Below are positions 1-7,669 of a DNA stretch of 26,921 bases, piece by piece. Origin of the DNA: CAYJDG01 sp964368875 (GTDB lineage Bacteria > Pseudomonadota > Alphaproteobacteria > Micavibrionales > Micavibrionaceae); contig CAYJDG010000028.1 in the NCBI GenBank assembly GCA_964368875.1, forward strand, positions 1 through 26,921, written 5' to 3'. The notes beneath the pieces are model-generated. The model had not been told where the DNA came from. It was given only the letters and a program-made list of their open reading frames with translations, and made no database searches. A program made the translations under genes and the position numbers. The stretch's first letter is position 1. The number at the start of each line of letters is the position of its first letter.

Positions 1-844
1 GCGAAATATTCATAGCCCACGCAACGATCGTCACGAGCGCACCGCCTTCGGCATAAGGTGTGTGCCCTTTGAAAATTCCGGGCACCGCGCGGCTGAGTTG
101 TGCGCCCGGTGTAAACAACGCGGCCATGATCATGAATTTGCTGGCGATCAGATACGGCACATAGCCGAATATCCTTTCCAGCCACAGGGCAGCATCGCCA
201 AGACCTTTGGCGAACCCTTCCTTGGCGAGAGCCCAGCGCGCGGCGGCGATCCCGGCATAAAGATATGCGAGCGGCAAGCCGCCGATGAGATACCAGAAAA
301 GTGGCGCGATCAGGGCTTTGTCAAAACTGACCGCCATAAAGCCGATGCCGACGCGGGTGATGCCGAAGTCATCCGTCGAATTCAGATCGGTGCGGGTCGA
401 CACAGCGATGGGAAAGTAACTGCCCCGGGTGAGTTTCTTGCCTTCAACCAGCGCATGATAAAGTTTGCTGAGCGCGAACCAGACTGTCCCGCCTGTCAGC
501 GTGAGCGACAGCAAAACAGGTTCGGTAAAGCCGGCGAGAGGAAAACGGCGCAGGAGCATGTGCGCCCCGGCACCCAAACCTGCCGCGAGCACAACGAAGG
601 CCAGCGCGAAAATCGCCCCGCGAAAGGCCAGCGAGGACGGCGAGCGGGAGACATTATAGGTACGCCGGGCGAAGTTGCCGCAGACGCGGTCGACTACATT
701 CCATAAGAACGGATTCGCATTGCCCCCGACAGGGCCCGTCAAAAGCCCCAGTAATGACACCAGCAGGACCGCCATAATCGCAGTCAGGAGCCGATCTTCA
801 CTACAAATTTCACCAACAATCTTATCGAAACTATGAGGAGCCAT
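1..844 (-). CDS. cobD: CobD/CbiB-like integral membrane protein (adenosylcobinamide-phosphate synthase family), partial
   Basis: The minus strand is open from ATG at 844 to the window edge (about 281 residues, C-terminus missing). The translation begins MAPHSFDKIVGEI and has several hydrophobic segments (LLTAIMAVLLVSLLGLL, AIFALAFVVLAAGLGAG, LIAPLFWYLIGGLPLAYLYA). The block around STRTDLNSTDDFGITR followed by APLFWYLIGGLP matches the CbiB signature region, in which family members carry RDTS..., then a VAPLF segment, then GGLP. Family members attach aminopropanol phosphate to cobyric acid in the inner membrane during cobalamin synthesis. Here the usual ESxAENxSDG stretch is replaced by GFMAVSFDKA, so this is a diverged member and its activity is uncertain. 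A stop lies just upstream in frame (875-877), so 844 is the first ATG. The gene is divergent from phaZ. Confidence 0.72.
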   Translation of the reverse strand, partial: MAPHSFDKIVGEICSEDRLLTAIMAVLLVSLLGLLTGPVGGNANPFLWNVVDRVCGNFARRTYNVSRSPSSLAFRGAIFALAFVVLAAGLGAGAHMLLRRFPLAGFTEPVLLSLTLTGGTVWFALSKLYHALVEGKKLTRGSYFPIAVSTRTDLNSTDDFGITRVGIGFMAVSFDKALIAPLFWYLIGGLPLAYLYAGIAAARWALAKEGFAKGLGDAALWLERIFGYVPYLIASKFMIMAALFTPGAQLSRAVPGIFKGHTPYAEGGALVTIVAWAMNIS

Positions 845-998
845 GATGCCTAGTGCGTTGAGATGCAAAAAGAATTAGGATGATACAGCTTTTTTCGATT
901 CTGCGCACCCACTCGCTATCACGCCCTTATGAGCATTTGCTTATAGAATATTAACAAGTTTGCCCTACTTTAAGTCCTGAAACAGAAGAGGTTTCCAG

Positions 999-2390
999 GT
1001 GATCTATCATCTATACGATCTGCAACACGCAATCATGACCCCGGCCCGTCTAGCCGCAGAACTGACCCGGTCGGTCTTTTCCAACCCTTTCAATCCTTTG
1101 TCCTACCTCCATGGGGGACGCACCGTCGCTGCCGGCGCGGAAGTCTTCGAGCGGATGACGCGCAAATTCGGCAAACCGAGCTTCGATCTGCCCTTCACCA
1201 TGATCGACGGCAAAAAAGTCGCCGTGACCGAAGAAGATATCGTTGAAAAGCCTTTCTGCCACCTCCTCCACTTCAAACGCGCCACCAAACGCAAGGACCC
1301 GAAAGTCCTGATCGTTGCACCGATGTCGGGTCACTACGCGACGCTGCTGCGCGGCACGGTCGAGGCCCTGCTGCCCCACCATGACGTTTACATCACCGAC
1401 TGGGTCGATGCCCGGATGGTGCCGCAAAAGGATGGCCGCTTTAATCTGGATGACTATATCAATTATGTCCGCCAGTTCTGCAGCCTGCTCGGACCTAACA
1501 CGCACCTGATCGCGGTTTGCCAGCCAACCGTGCCTGTCTTCGCCGCCTGCGCCCTGATGGCTAGCGAGAATGACCCGAACCAGCCCCTCACCATGACCAT
1601 GATGGGCGGCCCGGTCGATACGCGCATTTCCAAAACTGAAGTGACCCAAACCGCCGAAGAGCGTCCGTTGTCATGGTTTAAAAACACCGTCATTGCAGAT
1701 GTTCCGTTTTATTATCCGGGCGCGCACCGCCGCGTCTATCCTGGCTTTATCCAGCTCTCGGGTTTCATGTCGATGAACCTCGACCGCCATGTCAGCTCGA
1801 CGATGAACTTCTATAAACACCTCGTACAGGGCGACGACGATTCATCCGAAGCGCACCGCAAGTTCTACAATGAATATCTCGCCGTCATGGATATCACGGC
1901 TGACTTCTATTTGCAGACCGTCGACGTCGTCTTCCAACGGCACCTGCTGCCGAAAGGCCAGATGAAGTGGCGCGACCCGCTGACCGAAGTTCTGCATGAC
2001 GTGCGTCCGCAGGACATCGAACACACAGCCATACTTTCTATCGAAGGTGAGCTGGATGATATTTCAGCGCGTGGCCAGACCACTGCAGCGCACGACCTTG
2101 CATTCAACCTCTCGCAGAAGAAACAATATCACCACTTCCAGCTTGGTTGCGGTCATTACGGGATCTTCAACGGCAGCAAGTGGAAACACCAGATCATGCC
2201 GCGCGTGCGCCATTTCATCCGCGAATTTGATCCCGAGGCCGACCCGATCCCCGAGGCCGACCTCAAAGCCATTCCTGACCTCGTGCCAGAACGCTACAAC
2301 CGTGATAAACACGGCATTGCCGCCGTCCGCCGCTGGCTAAAGGAAAAAGAAAAAGACACGTCTAAAAAAGAGAAAGAAAAAGCGGAATAG
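999..2390 (+). CDS. phaZ: Intracellular poly(3-hydroxybutyrate) depolymerase PhaZ
   Basis: The 463-residue protein matches the short-chain-length intracellular PHA depolymerase family (TIGR01849 type), which degrades native PHB granules in the cytoplasm. The start MIYHLYDLQHA, the segment LYDLQHAIMTPAR and the alpha/beta-hydrolase core are typical. The nucleophile is the cysteine in AVCQPTVP (Cys174). The likely rest of the triad is Asp353/354 in EGELDDIS and His386 in GCGHYGIF, the same spacing as the Cys-Asp-His triad known for Ralstonia PhaZ. The start is GTG with AGAAGAGG about 7 nt upstream, and no ATG fits better. The C-terminus ends in a Lys/Glu-rich tail (residues about 446-463). No phaC, phasin or phaR gene is seen nearby. 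Confidence 0.93.
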   Translation: MIYHLYDLQHAIMTPARLAAELTRSVFSNPFNPLSYLHGGRTVAAGAEVFERMTRKFGKPSFDLPFTMIDGKKVAVTEEDIVEKPFCHLLHFKRATKRKDPKVLIVAPMSGHYATLLRGTVEALLPHHDVYITDWVDARMVPQKDGRFNLDDYINYVRQFCSLLGPNTHLIAVCQPTVPVFAACALMASENDPNQPLTMTMMGGPVDTRISKTEVTQTAEERPLSWFKNTVIADVPFYYPGAHRRVYPGFIQLSGFMSMNLDRHVSSTMNFYKHLVQGDDDSSEAHRKFYNEYLAVMDITADFYLQTVDVVFQRHLLPKGQMKWRDPLTEVLHDVRPQDIEHTAILSIEGELDDISARGQTTAAHDLAFNLSQKKQYHHFQLGCGHYGIFNGSKWKHQIMPRVRHFIREFDPEADPIPEADLKAIPDLVPERYNRDKHGIAAVRRWLKEKEKDTSKKEKEKAE

Positions 2391-2469
2391 CCCCCTTTTC
2401 CTCAAATTTGCCTAAAGCGGCGCCGCGCCCTATATTCATTGAAACACCAATTACGAGAGGAGATCACAG

Positions 2470-2568
2470 ATGAGCGATCCAAAGAAACCTGAAGAGAAAA
2501 AAGACGAAACCACAACGACTAAAGGCGGCCATGGTTCGGGCGGCTGCGGTTGCGGTCACGCACACTAA
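2470..2568 (+). CDS. 32-residue Cys/His/Gly-rich mini-protein
   Basis: A short ORF begins at ATG 2470 with a very good ribosome-binding site (GAGAGGAGATCACAG) and ends at TAA 2568. It is followed at once by an intrinsic terminator, so it looks like a real expressed gene. The first 18 residues are charged and Lys/Glu/Thr-rich. The C-terminus is GGHGSGGCGCGHAH, with two Cys in CGC and three His. No family is recognised. The layout, a charged leader then a Gly/Cys/His core, could fit a metal-binding peptide or a modified-peptide precursor, but no maturation enzyme lies next to it. It sits 79 bp after phaZ and may be co-transcribed with it. Confidence is mainly that it is translated, not in any function. 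Confidence 0.68.
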   Translation: MSDPKKPEEKKDETTTTKGGHGSGGCGCGHAH

Positions 2569-2584
2569 TCTCACCTGAGAATTC

Positions 2585-2615
2585 AAAATCCCCCGCCCGT
2601 TGCGGGGGATTTTTT
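2585..2615 (+). terminator. Rho-independent terminator after the mini-protein gene
   Basis: A perfect 9-bp stem, ATCCCCCGC pairing with GCGGGGGAT, encloses a 5-nt loop (2597-2601). Flanking A and T runs extend the pairing and supply the T-tract (610-615). It closes the phaZ/mini-protein transcript. Confidence 0.9.
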
Positions 2616-2746
2616 ATGCGCGCTGTGCAATGCAGCAACGTATTGGTGCGCTGCAAGATCAGTTTTCACGGAGAATCTTTAAGATTTCAGGCACACTTCC
2701 CACATAAGAACTTGCAGACAACGCGAGTCGAACAGGGAGCCACTGC

Positions 2747-3823
2747 TTGGATACAACGCCTGCACATTACCTGTTTCAAGAGGCTGCCACTGCGGCCCCC
2801 ACTCTCAGAAAATATCACCCCTACGAACGCCGCATCGCCGTTGCTGGCCAAGGTGGCGGCGCGCTGACATTCGGAGGCGCAGAAGCCGTTACGCTAACGC
2901 TTCCCCACATCCTTAGCCGGGGCGATTTAAAGGCAATTTCTGGAACAAGCGGCTTTGCCCTACTCGCCGCGATCATCGCAAACGCCCTCAATCAAGGACT
3001 CGGACCGGCCGGTGTCAAAAAAGGATTTGATCGCCTGCAAAACGCAATTGGCGACATCGACATGGCCTATGGGATATCACGCATTCATAAGATGGCGGCC
3101 AACCCTATGTTCGGGGGATATATTGCCATGATGGAAAGCTTCGCGGCGGCGGCTCTAGCCCATATGGGTGGCCCCACTCAGAAAACCCGCGATATATTGA
3201 TGAAGATTATCGGCGATGGGAAGCATGTGCAGAACGGCCCCGTCGTACCGTATGTCAATTATCTTCGCCGTGACAGCCGGACAGGTAAGGACGAACATGT
3301 CATTGCCAGCGGCAAGGGTGCCACGATTGACCGGATAGTCGGTTCAGGTGGACTCGATGAACTGGGCAATCACCGCGTCAGCGACTGGATCACTGGTCGC
3401 ACCGAGATCATGCGTGATGGTGCTTACAAAGGGGGAGCCAATCCTGCGATCACACCGATGATCGAAGACCATCAACCGACCGATGTCATTGTCTTTACAC
3501 TTCATGGCCCAGCCAACCGGGTAAAAGCTCCGCGCGAGCATAATCTCATTACCACTGAAATTCATTCCGAGGTTGCCCTCCTGCGCCAGCAGTACAAGGG
3601 GCGCGTTAACTTCCACGCGATCCATTTGGACTTCGGCGATATGGACCATATGAGCGGCGATCCGGCACACCTTAAGGCGATTGCCGCTATCGCCCATCGC
3701 CAGACGCTTGAGCAACTGCCTGATTTCCTTCATGGCTTCGATACTGCTCCACGCGTGCACTTCGGCCCGGCTAGACAGAAAACCAGCTCGCATGAATCAC
3801 CGCAGCTTGCGGTCGTAGCCTAA
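2747..3823 (+). CDS. Patatin-like phospholipase-family protein
   Basis: The 358-residue protein has the three patatin landmarks in order. A Gly-rich oxyanion segment (GQGGGAL, residues 34-40) is followed by the nucleophile elbow ISGTSGF (Ser68) and an Asp of the dyad in DGAYKGGANP (Asp224). These enzymes are Ser-Asp acyl hydrolases acting on lipids, usually cytosolic or membrane-associated. No signal peptide is seen. The elbow reads GTSGF rather than the usual GxSxG (GTSAG), a modest deviation. The start is TTG at 2747 with AGGGAG 8 nt upstream. A stop lies further upstream in frame (2705-2707) and no ATG lies between. The next gene is an unrecognised protein 103 bp downstream in the same direction. 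The substrate cannot be told. Confidence 0.78.
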   Translation: MDTTPAHYLFQEAATAAPTLRKYHPYERRIAVAGQGGGALTFGGAEAVTLTLPHILSRGDLKAISGTSGFALLAAIIANALNQGLGPAGVKKGFDRLQNAIGDIDMAYGISRIHKMAANPMFGGYIAMMESFAAAALAHMGGPTQKTRDILMKIIGDGKHVQNGPVVPYVNYLRRDSRTGKDEHVIASGKGATIDRIVGSGGLDELGNHRVSDWITGRTEIMRDGAYKGGANPAITPMIEDHQPTDVIVFTLHGPANRVKAPREHNLITTEIHSEVALLRQQYKGRVNFHAIHLDFGDMDHMSGDPAHLKAIAAIAHRQTLEQLPDFLHGFDTAPRVHFGPARQKTSSHESPQLAVVA

Positions 3824-3854
3824 GCTAAAATCATTCTTATAGTTGGGGGCTTTA

Positions 3855-3879
3855 CGCATTTATCTTGCAGATAAATGCG
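3855..3879. repeat. Perfect 11-bp inverted repeat (hairpin) between two genes
   Basis: CGCATTTATCT (3855-3865) and AGATAAATGCG (3869-3879) are exact reverse complements with a 3-nt loop (TGC). It follows the patatin-like gene and precedes the next gene. The downstream sequence CTTTGTC is only a weak T-tract, so it may be a poor terminator, an RNA 3'-end stabiliser, or a dyad for a regulator. Confidence 0.7.
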
Positions 3880-3926
3880 CTTTGTCATACCAACAAATAA
3901 CAAAAAAATTTATGAACAGGTGCGTT

Positions 3927-4634
3927 ATGGCTTTATTGCAGATCAACGATTATGCAGACCCTCTTTCCGAATTTGCCCAAAGGTATGCGGTGATGACAGG
4001 CGGCGGTGCCGACGACGAGGCAAAATTCCGTCTGGCCGTCACCAACAGGCGACAAGATTTGTTCTTTGCCGGAAAAGTTTTTCCGGGTATCCGGTCCGTT
4101 AATACCGATCTGGAGATTATCGACCAGCTTTACGATCTGGCCAACCAAGGTCAAGGCACGACTTTCCCCTCCGCCGACAGGCTGCGTACAGTGATCGACT
4201 TACATCAAAAGCCTGCGTTCCATAGCGTGGGAGATGCTGAGCGCCATAAGTATAAGCTGGATGGTCGTTCTCCATTTGTAGATGGCTTTAGAAAAATTCC
4301 TGTCGAAGCTGCAGCCAGTGCGATGCTCTATTCAGAAGAAAGAATGGGACAGAGTAGTTTTGCCACACAGTTTCAGATCGCGATTGAAAATATGCATCAT
4401 GATGGGGAGATGCTTTATCCGGATGGAGGGTATACCGAAGATTTAGCCCTGCATGATCTTCTTGAGCAAGCCAGACGAAGTGTCAGGAGTAGCCGTACAG
4501 TGCTTCCCGATGAAGCTGTTATCGAGGTTGTCCAGGCCCATCAGACTAGGCAGTATCCAGTTGAAGCCCCTCCCCGTAAAATCGCGTGGTTGCTAAGTCC
4601 AGGCCCGATGGGTTCAGGATTGAACAAAAGCTGA
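3927..4634 (+). CDS. Protein of unknown function (235 residues)
   Basis: I do not recognise a family. The protein begins MALLQINDYADPLSEF, has no signal peptide or membrane segment, and is mixed alpha-like and acidic. Visible features include FFAGKVFPG, an aromatic/His-rich stretch (IAIENMHHDGEMLYPDGGY) and a C-terminal Pro-rich end. The frame stays open upstream to TTG 3843, but that start would place the perfect hairpin at 3855-3879 inside the coding region. ATG 3927, with AACAGG 6 nt upstream, is preferred; ATG 3912 is a second option. Local base composition is less GC-rich than in phaZ or gat. It lies between the patatin-like gene and the metallopeptidase gene, and this gives no clear clue to its role. 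Confidence 0.65.
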   Translation: MALLQINDYADPLSEFAQRYAVMTGGGADDEAKFRLAVTNRRQDLFFAGKVFPGIRSVNTDLEIIDQLYDLANQGQGTTFPSADRLRTVIDLHQKPAFHSVGDAERHKYKLDGRSPFVDGFRKIPVEAAASAMLYSEERMGQSSFATQFQIAIENMHHDGEMLYPDGGYTEDLALHDLLEQARRSVRSSRTVLPDEAVIEVVQAHQTRQYPVEAPPRKIAWLLSPGPMGSGLNKS

Positions 4635-4684
4635 GGCCAATCTGAAACCTTCTCTTTGGCCCCAGCTTCTGGCAGACTGCGCCC

Positions 4685-5383
4685 ATGCCTGATTTTTCTG
4701 CCATTTCTCCTCATCTCGATGTTCGCATTTCGCCACGTGCACGGCGCATGGCGTTGCGGCTGGATACCCACAAGCGTCGCGTTTGTCTGGTAATACCCAA
4801 ACGGGCGAGCCTGAAGAACGCCTATCTGTTTGCGTATGAGCACCGCGACTGGATCGAGCAGAAGGTCAGTGAAATTCCGGCAGGCATCGGCTTTGCGCAC
4901 GGCACGGTCATTCCAATCATGGGCCGTGAAGTGACGGTGGTAATTGATCGCCAGCCCACCTACCGCGTGACGGATATTACTTTGACCGAAACAACCTTAT
5001 TGGTGAAAACGAAACTTGAAGATATTGAACCGCGGATTATTCGGTATCTGAAAAAACTGGCCGCTGAAGAATTTTTGAAAATCGCGAGTGCGAAGGCAGA
5101 ACAGATCGGTAAGAAAGTCGTGAACCTCAGTTTGCGCGACATGAAAACACGCTGGGGCAGTTGTTCGACCGATGGCCGCATGGCGCTCTCGTGGCGGCTG
5201 ATCTTTGCGCCGTTTGAAGCCTACGAATATGTGATTTCACACGAAGTCGCCCACCTCACCCACCCCAATCACGGCGCGCGGTTCTGGAAGTTGTGTGAAG
5301 AACTGTCGGCAGATTTCACCACGGGCCATACGTGGATGCGGGAGCATGGCACCGAGCTGATGCGGTTTGGGAACGGGCGCTAG
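4685..5383 (+). CDS. YgjP/DUF45-family zinc metallopeptidase-like protein
   Basis: The 232-residue protein carries the family hallmarks: KTRWGSCS (residues 154-161), the zinc-binding HEVAH (186-190), and a downstream HPNHGARFW with the likely third ligand His196. The N-terminal half (residues about 10-110) is the beta-rich region usual for this family, with RRMALRLD and YEHRDWIEQK. Length is normal (about 230-240). It is a soluble, cytoplasmic, putative metal-dependent hydrolase whose substrate is not established for the family. No clear Shine-Dalgarno is seen before ATG 4685. Its TAG stop overlaps the TAG of the convergent protease gene in a shared CTAG, so the two transcripts meet tail to tail. 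Confidence 0.88.
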   Translation: MPDFSAISPHLDVRISPRARRMALRLDTHKRRVCLVIPKRASLKNAYLFAYEHRDWIEQKVSEIPAGIGFAHGTVIPIMGREVTVVIDRQPTYRVTDITLTETTLLVKTKLEDIEPRIIRYLKKLAAEEFLKIASAKAEQIGKKVVNLSLRDMKTRWGSCSTDGRMALSWRLIFAPFEAYEYVISHEVAHLTHPNHGARFWKLCEELSADFTTGHTWMREHGTELMRFGNGR

Positions 5384-6060
5384 AACTTTAGCTCTGCGGC
5401 AACGCTTCTATACCAGCGCGCGAAGAGATCAGGGCGCACACCCACAAAAGGGATAGACGCTTTTAAAGATTTTGCATTGGGAAGATCTCCCCCAAACATA
5501 CGCGCGAAGTCGCGTCCTAAGCGTTCTGCAGCATCCTGATGTTCCGGAACATGCGCGGTCACAATAGACACAAGCGTCTCGCCATCTTTTGCAAAAATAG
5601 GAGAGCCAGAATAACCGGGAACAACTTTAGCAGTGGGAGTGCTAAATGAGGCTGTATTCTCATATCCCGGCATTCCGCGTCGGGCACTTTGAAAATCAAC
5701 AAAAACGGAATGCTGCGCAGATTGACCGTGATATCTGGTTTTCATCACATGCGTTGCAGATTGATGAAAAACATCTCCTAGATCTAAGCCTGACTGTTTG
5801 GGAGGCAATGCAAAATCATGACCGATAGCATCTTTCACTTCTATGACAGCTAGATCGAGATCTACATCGCGGCGATGCTGCCCGCCATCCTTGCCGCGCT
5901 TCATGCTGGTTACGCCAAAATCAGTTTCAACCATTACAGATGTGCTCCCGGCGACCACATGCCAGCAGGTTAAAACGCGGCGCGGTGAAACGAACACCCC
6001 AACGGCCCGCCCTAAGTTCGTTTGAATACTGCACACACTCGCGAAGTTTGTATTGGTCAT
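5380..6060 (-). CDS. Trypsin-like serine protease (paralogue A of three)
   Basis: This is a 226-residue chymotrypsin-fold protease with no signal peptide or membrane segment, so probably cytoplasmic. The triad is His34 in TCWHVV, Asp69 in DLDLAVIEV and Ser151 in PGYSGSPIF. The C-terminal tail FARWYRSVAAELKF resembles the tail of paralogue C. I start it at ATG 6060, which has AAGGTG about 5 nt upstream; an ATG at 6081 would add seven residues with a poorer start context. It is the last of three same-strand protease genes and is separated from paralogue B by a scaffold gap plus short flanks. The three are probably one transcription unit, but the gap leaves this open. The substrate is unknown. 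Confidence 0.87.
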   Translation of the reverse strand: MTNTNFASVCSIQTNLGRAVGVFVSPRRVLTCWHVVAGSTSVMVETDFGVTSMKRGKDGGQHRRDVDLDLAVIEVKDAIGHDFALPPKQSGLDLGDVFHQSATHVMKTRYHGQSAQHSVFVDFQSARRGMPGYENTASFSTPTAKVVPGYSGSPIFAKDGETLVSIVTAHVPEHQDAAERLGRDFARMFGGDLPNAKSLKASIPFVGVRPDLFARWYRSVAAELKF

Positions 6061-6088
6061 GATCACACCTTTTTCATGCATTTTTCAT

Positions 6089-6188
6089 NNNNNNNNNNNN
6101 NNNNNNNNNNNNNNNNNNNNNNNNNNNNNNNNNNNNNNNNNNNNNNNNNNNNNNNNNNNNNNNNNNNNNNNNNNNNNNNNNNNNNNNN
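6089..6188. other. Scaffold gap (100 N)
   Basis: One hundred consecutive N lie between protease paralogues A and B. The length is a placeholder. An extra short gene or another protease copy could be hidden here, since tandem paralogues often break assemblies. Confidence 0.99.
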
Positions 6189-6237
6189 TATTTTGTCAAG
6201 AAAAAGCAGGAAATCCTTAGGTTCTTTGGACAAACTT

Positions 6238-6912
6238 TTAAATATTTAGGTCTTTTGCTGCTTTCTGGATCCAGTCGTGAAAATGACGGGGGTTGGGGCC
6301 AGAAAAGTTAATCAGAGGCAGAGCACCCTCTAAAGCAATGCCAGAGACCTGCTGTAGCACATTTACAAAGTGCATAAGCGTTGCTTGCTGCGTCGGATGA
6401 TGTGACGTGACGAGTGAGACAAGTTTTTGACCATCCCCCGCCATGATCGGCGATCCAGAATAACCGGGGATGACCTGTATGCCTGTTGCAAAATCTACAA
6501 TAGGCGCATCTTTGGACTGCGGTCCAAACATGGCTTCATGGAAACAGTCCATCACAACCATGTGCGCGGTGGCCTTGTTCTGAAAGATAGTTCGCAGTAA
6601 GCCTCTTTTTACATCTTCATAAGGGCCTTCGGGTATGCGGGCACACTCTTTTCCTATCGGCACGAGAAGCTTAATGATCGCAACATCCATCTCGCGGTCA
6701 CTGGCGACAGGATGCAGAAAACGCGTTGTCGATTTTCGGCCAGCCCCATCTGCAACCTCAATCTGGTGCATGCCCCGAACAGAGTGCAATGTCGTGAGCA
6801 CATGCTGGGGCGATATGAAGACACCGATACTTGCCCAACGGCCCTTTTGCGGGCCTCGGGTCGCGGTACTGAAAACATGACAGACAGGGAAAGGCTCTTG
6901 CTGTGTCGTCAT
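6238..6912 (-). CDS. Trypsin-like serine protease (paralogue B of three)
   Basis: A 224-residue trypsin-like domain with triad His43 (TLHSVRG), Asp76 (EMDVAIIKL) and Ser152 (PGYSGSPIM). It lacks a signal peptide. The C-terminal end HFHDWIQKAAKDLNI is a diverged form of the WY..A..EL tail seen in A and C. ATG 6912 begins 1 nt after the TAA of paralogue C (sequence TAATATG on the minus strand), so translation is probably coupled to C, with AGGG about 9 nt upstream inside the end of C. The segment after the Ser (residues about 170-200) is the least similar part between paralogues, which suggests different specificity or partners. Confidence 0.87.
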   Translation of the reverse strand: MTTQQEPFPVCHVFSTATRGPQKGRWASIGVFISPQHVLTTLHSVRGMHQIEVADGAGRKSTTRFLHPVASDREMDVAIIKLLVPIGKECARIPEGPYEDVKRGLLRTIFQNKATAHMVVMDCFHEAMFGPQSKDAPIVDFATGIQVIPGYSGSPIMAGDGQKLVSLVTSHHPTQQATLMHFVNVLQQVSGIALEGALPLINFSGPNPRHFHDWIQKAAKDLNI

Positions 6913-6913
6913 A

Positions 6914-7600
6914 TTATAGCCCTAACTCACGTTGAGCTGCTTGATACCACCGCGCCAGAACAGCCGGGGATGTTCCGAGGAATGGATAGCCCAGACGCTG
7001 TGTGCCTGTGCGGGGTGGAATGTGAGTAAAAACATCATTGAGCAGACGTGCAGCTTTCATATCCTTGGTACGGACTCCAGTCAGCAACGAGATCACCGTC
7101 TCGCCATCTTCTGCAAAGACAGGTGAGCCGGAATGGCCAGTCTTTGGCTCAACAGCTAGAATAAAATTTTGCCAGTTAGGGTAACGACGATGTCCATAAG
7201 CGTGCCCGCGCGTGGGCAGGGTGACGTCGTATCTCGCATACCCACGGGTATGAAATGTTTCCAAGCCAAAGACCGCATGACTGAAGTCTTTTTTCAAATC
7301 AATCCCGGCGGTTATGACCCGGGCGCAATGATCGGTAATCGGGTGCTCAAGTTCGATCAGGGCCAGATCTTCTGCTTCGCTGAAAACATGACGACCACCT
7401 TGAGCAGAGGGACGCATATTGGCATCCCATCCTGTTGCACTTATGGCGCGAACGGTTTCCTTGCTATCAATCACATGCGCGTTGGTCAGGACATGCCGCG
7501 GTGAGACAAATACACCATTGGCCGCGCCCTCCCATGGCTGACCTTTTACATCCGTCCAGGTCACGGCCAGCCGACAAATCGTTGAAAATCTAGGTTTCAT
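6914..7600 (-). CDS. Trypsin-like serine protease (paralogue C of three)
   Basis: A 228-residue trypsin-like protease with triad His42 (TNAHVID), Asp78 (AEDLALIEL) and Ser157 (TGHSGSPVF). The end is PFLGTSPAVLARWYQAAQRELGL minus its last residues in A and B, a conserved tail not needed for the protease fold. No secretion signal is visible. ATG 7600 has AAAAGGG about 5 nt upstream and is the first gene of the protease run. It lies 69 bp after the outer-membrane-protein gene on the same strand, with no clear terminator between them. The triad is complete in all three paralogues, so they are diverged working copies and not decayed duplicates. Confidence 0.88.
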   Translation of the reverse strand: MKPRFSTICRLAVTWTDVKGQPWEGAANGVFVSPRHVLTNAHVIDSKETVRAISATGWDANMRPSAQGGRHVFSEAEDLALIELEHPITDHCARVITAGIDLKKDFSHAVFGLETFHTRGYARYDVTLPTRGHAYGHRRYPNWQNFILAVEPKTGHSGSPVFAEDGETVISLLTGVRTKDMKAARLLNDVFTHIPPRTGTQRLGYPFLGTSPAVLARWYQAAQRELGL

Positions 7601-7669
7601 ACGCCCTTTTACCTAAGCATTATGCAAAGTGTCAAGTTACTTGCCATAAACTCAGGTAGGCGCAGGGTT

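Noticed and set aside
62..706. A 214-residue plus-strand ORF at the left edge
   Set aside because: Its composition is Arg/Gly/Gln-rich and not protein-like. The opposite strand encodes a membrane protein of the CobD/CbiB type.
2747..3823. Patatin-like gene as a CBASS-type effector
   Set aside because: There is no cyclic-nucleotide synthase, sensor or accessory gene beside it, and the neighbours are unrelated.
7601..7669. TTGACA plus CATAAT as a promoter for the protease run
   Set aside because: The two hexamers are only about 5 bp apart, so they cannot form a single promoter, and no partner at 16-18 bp is convincing.
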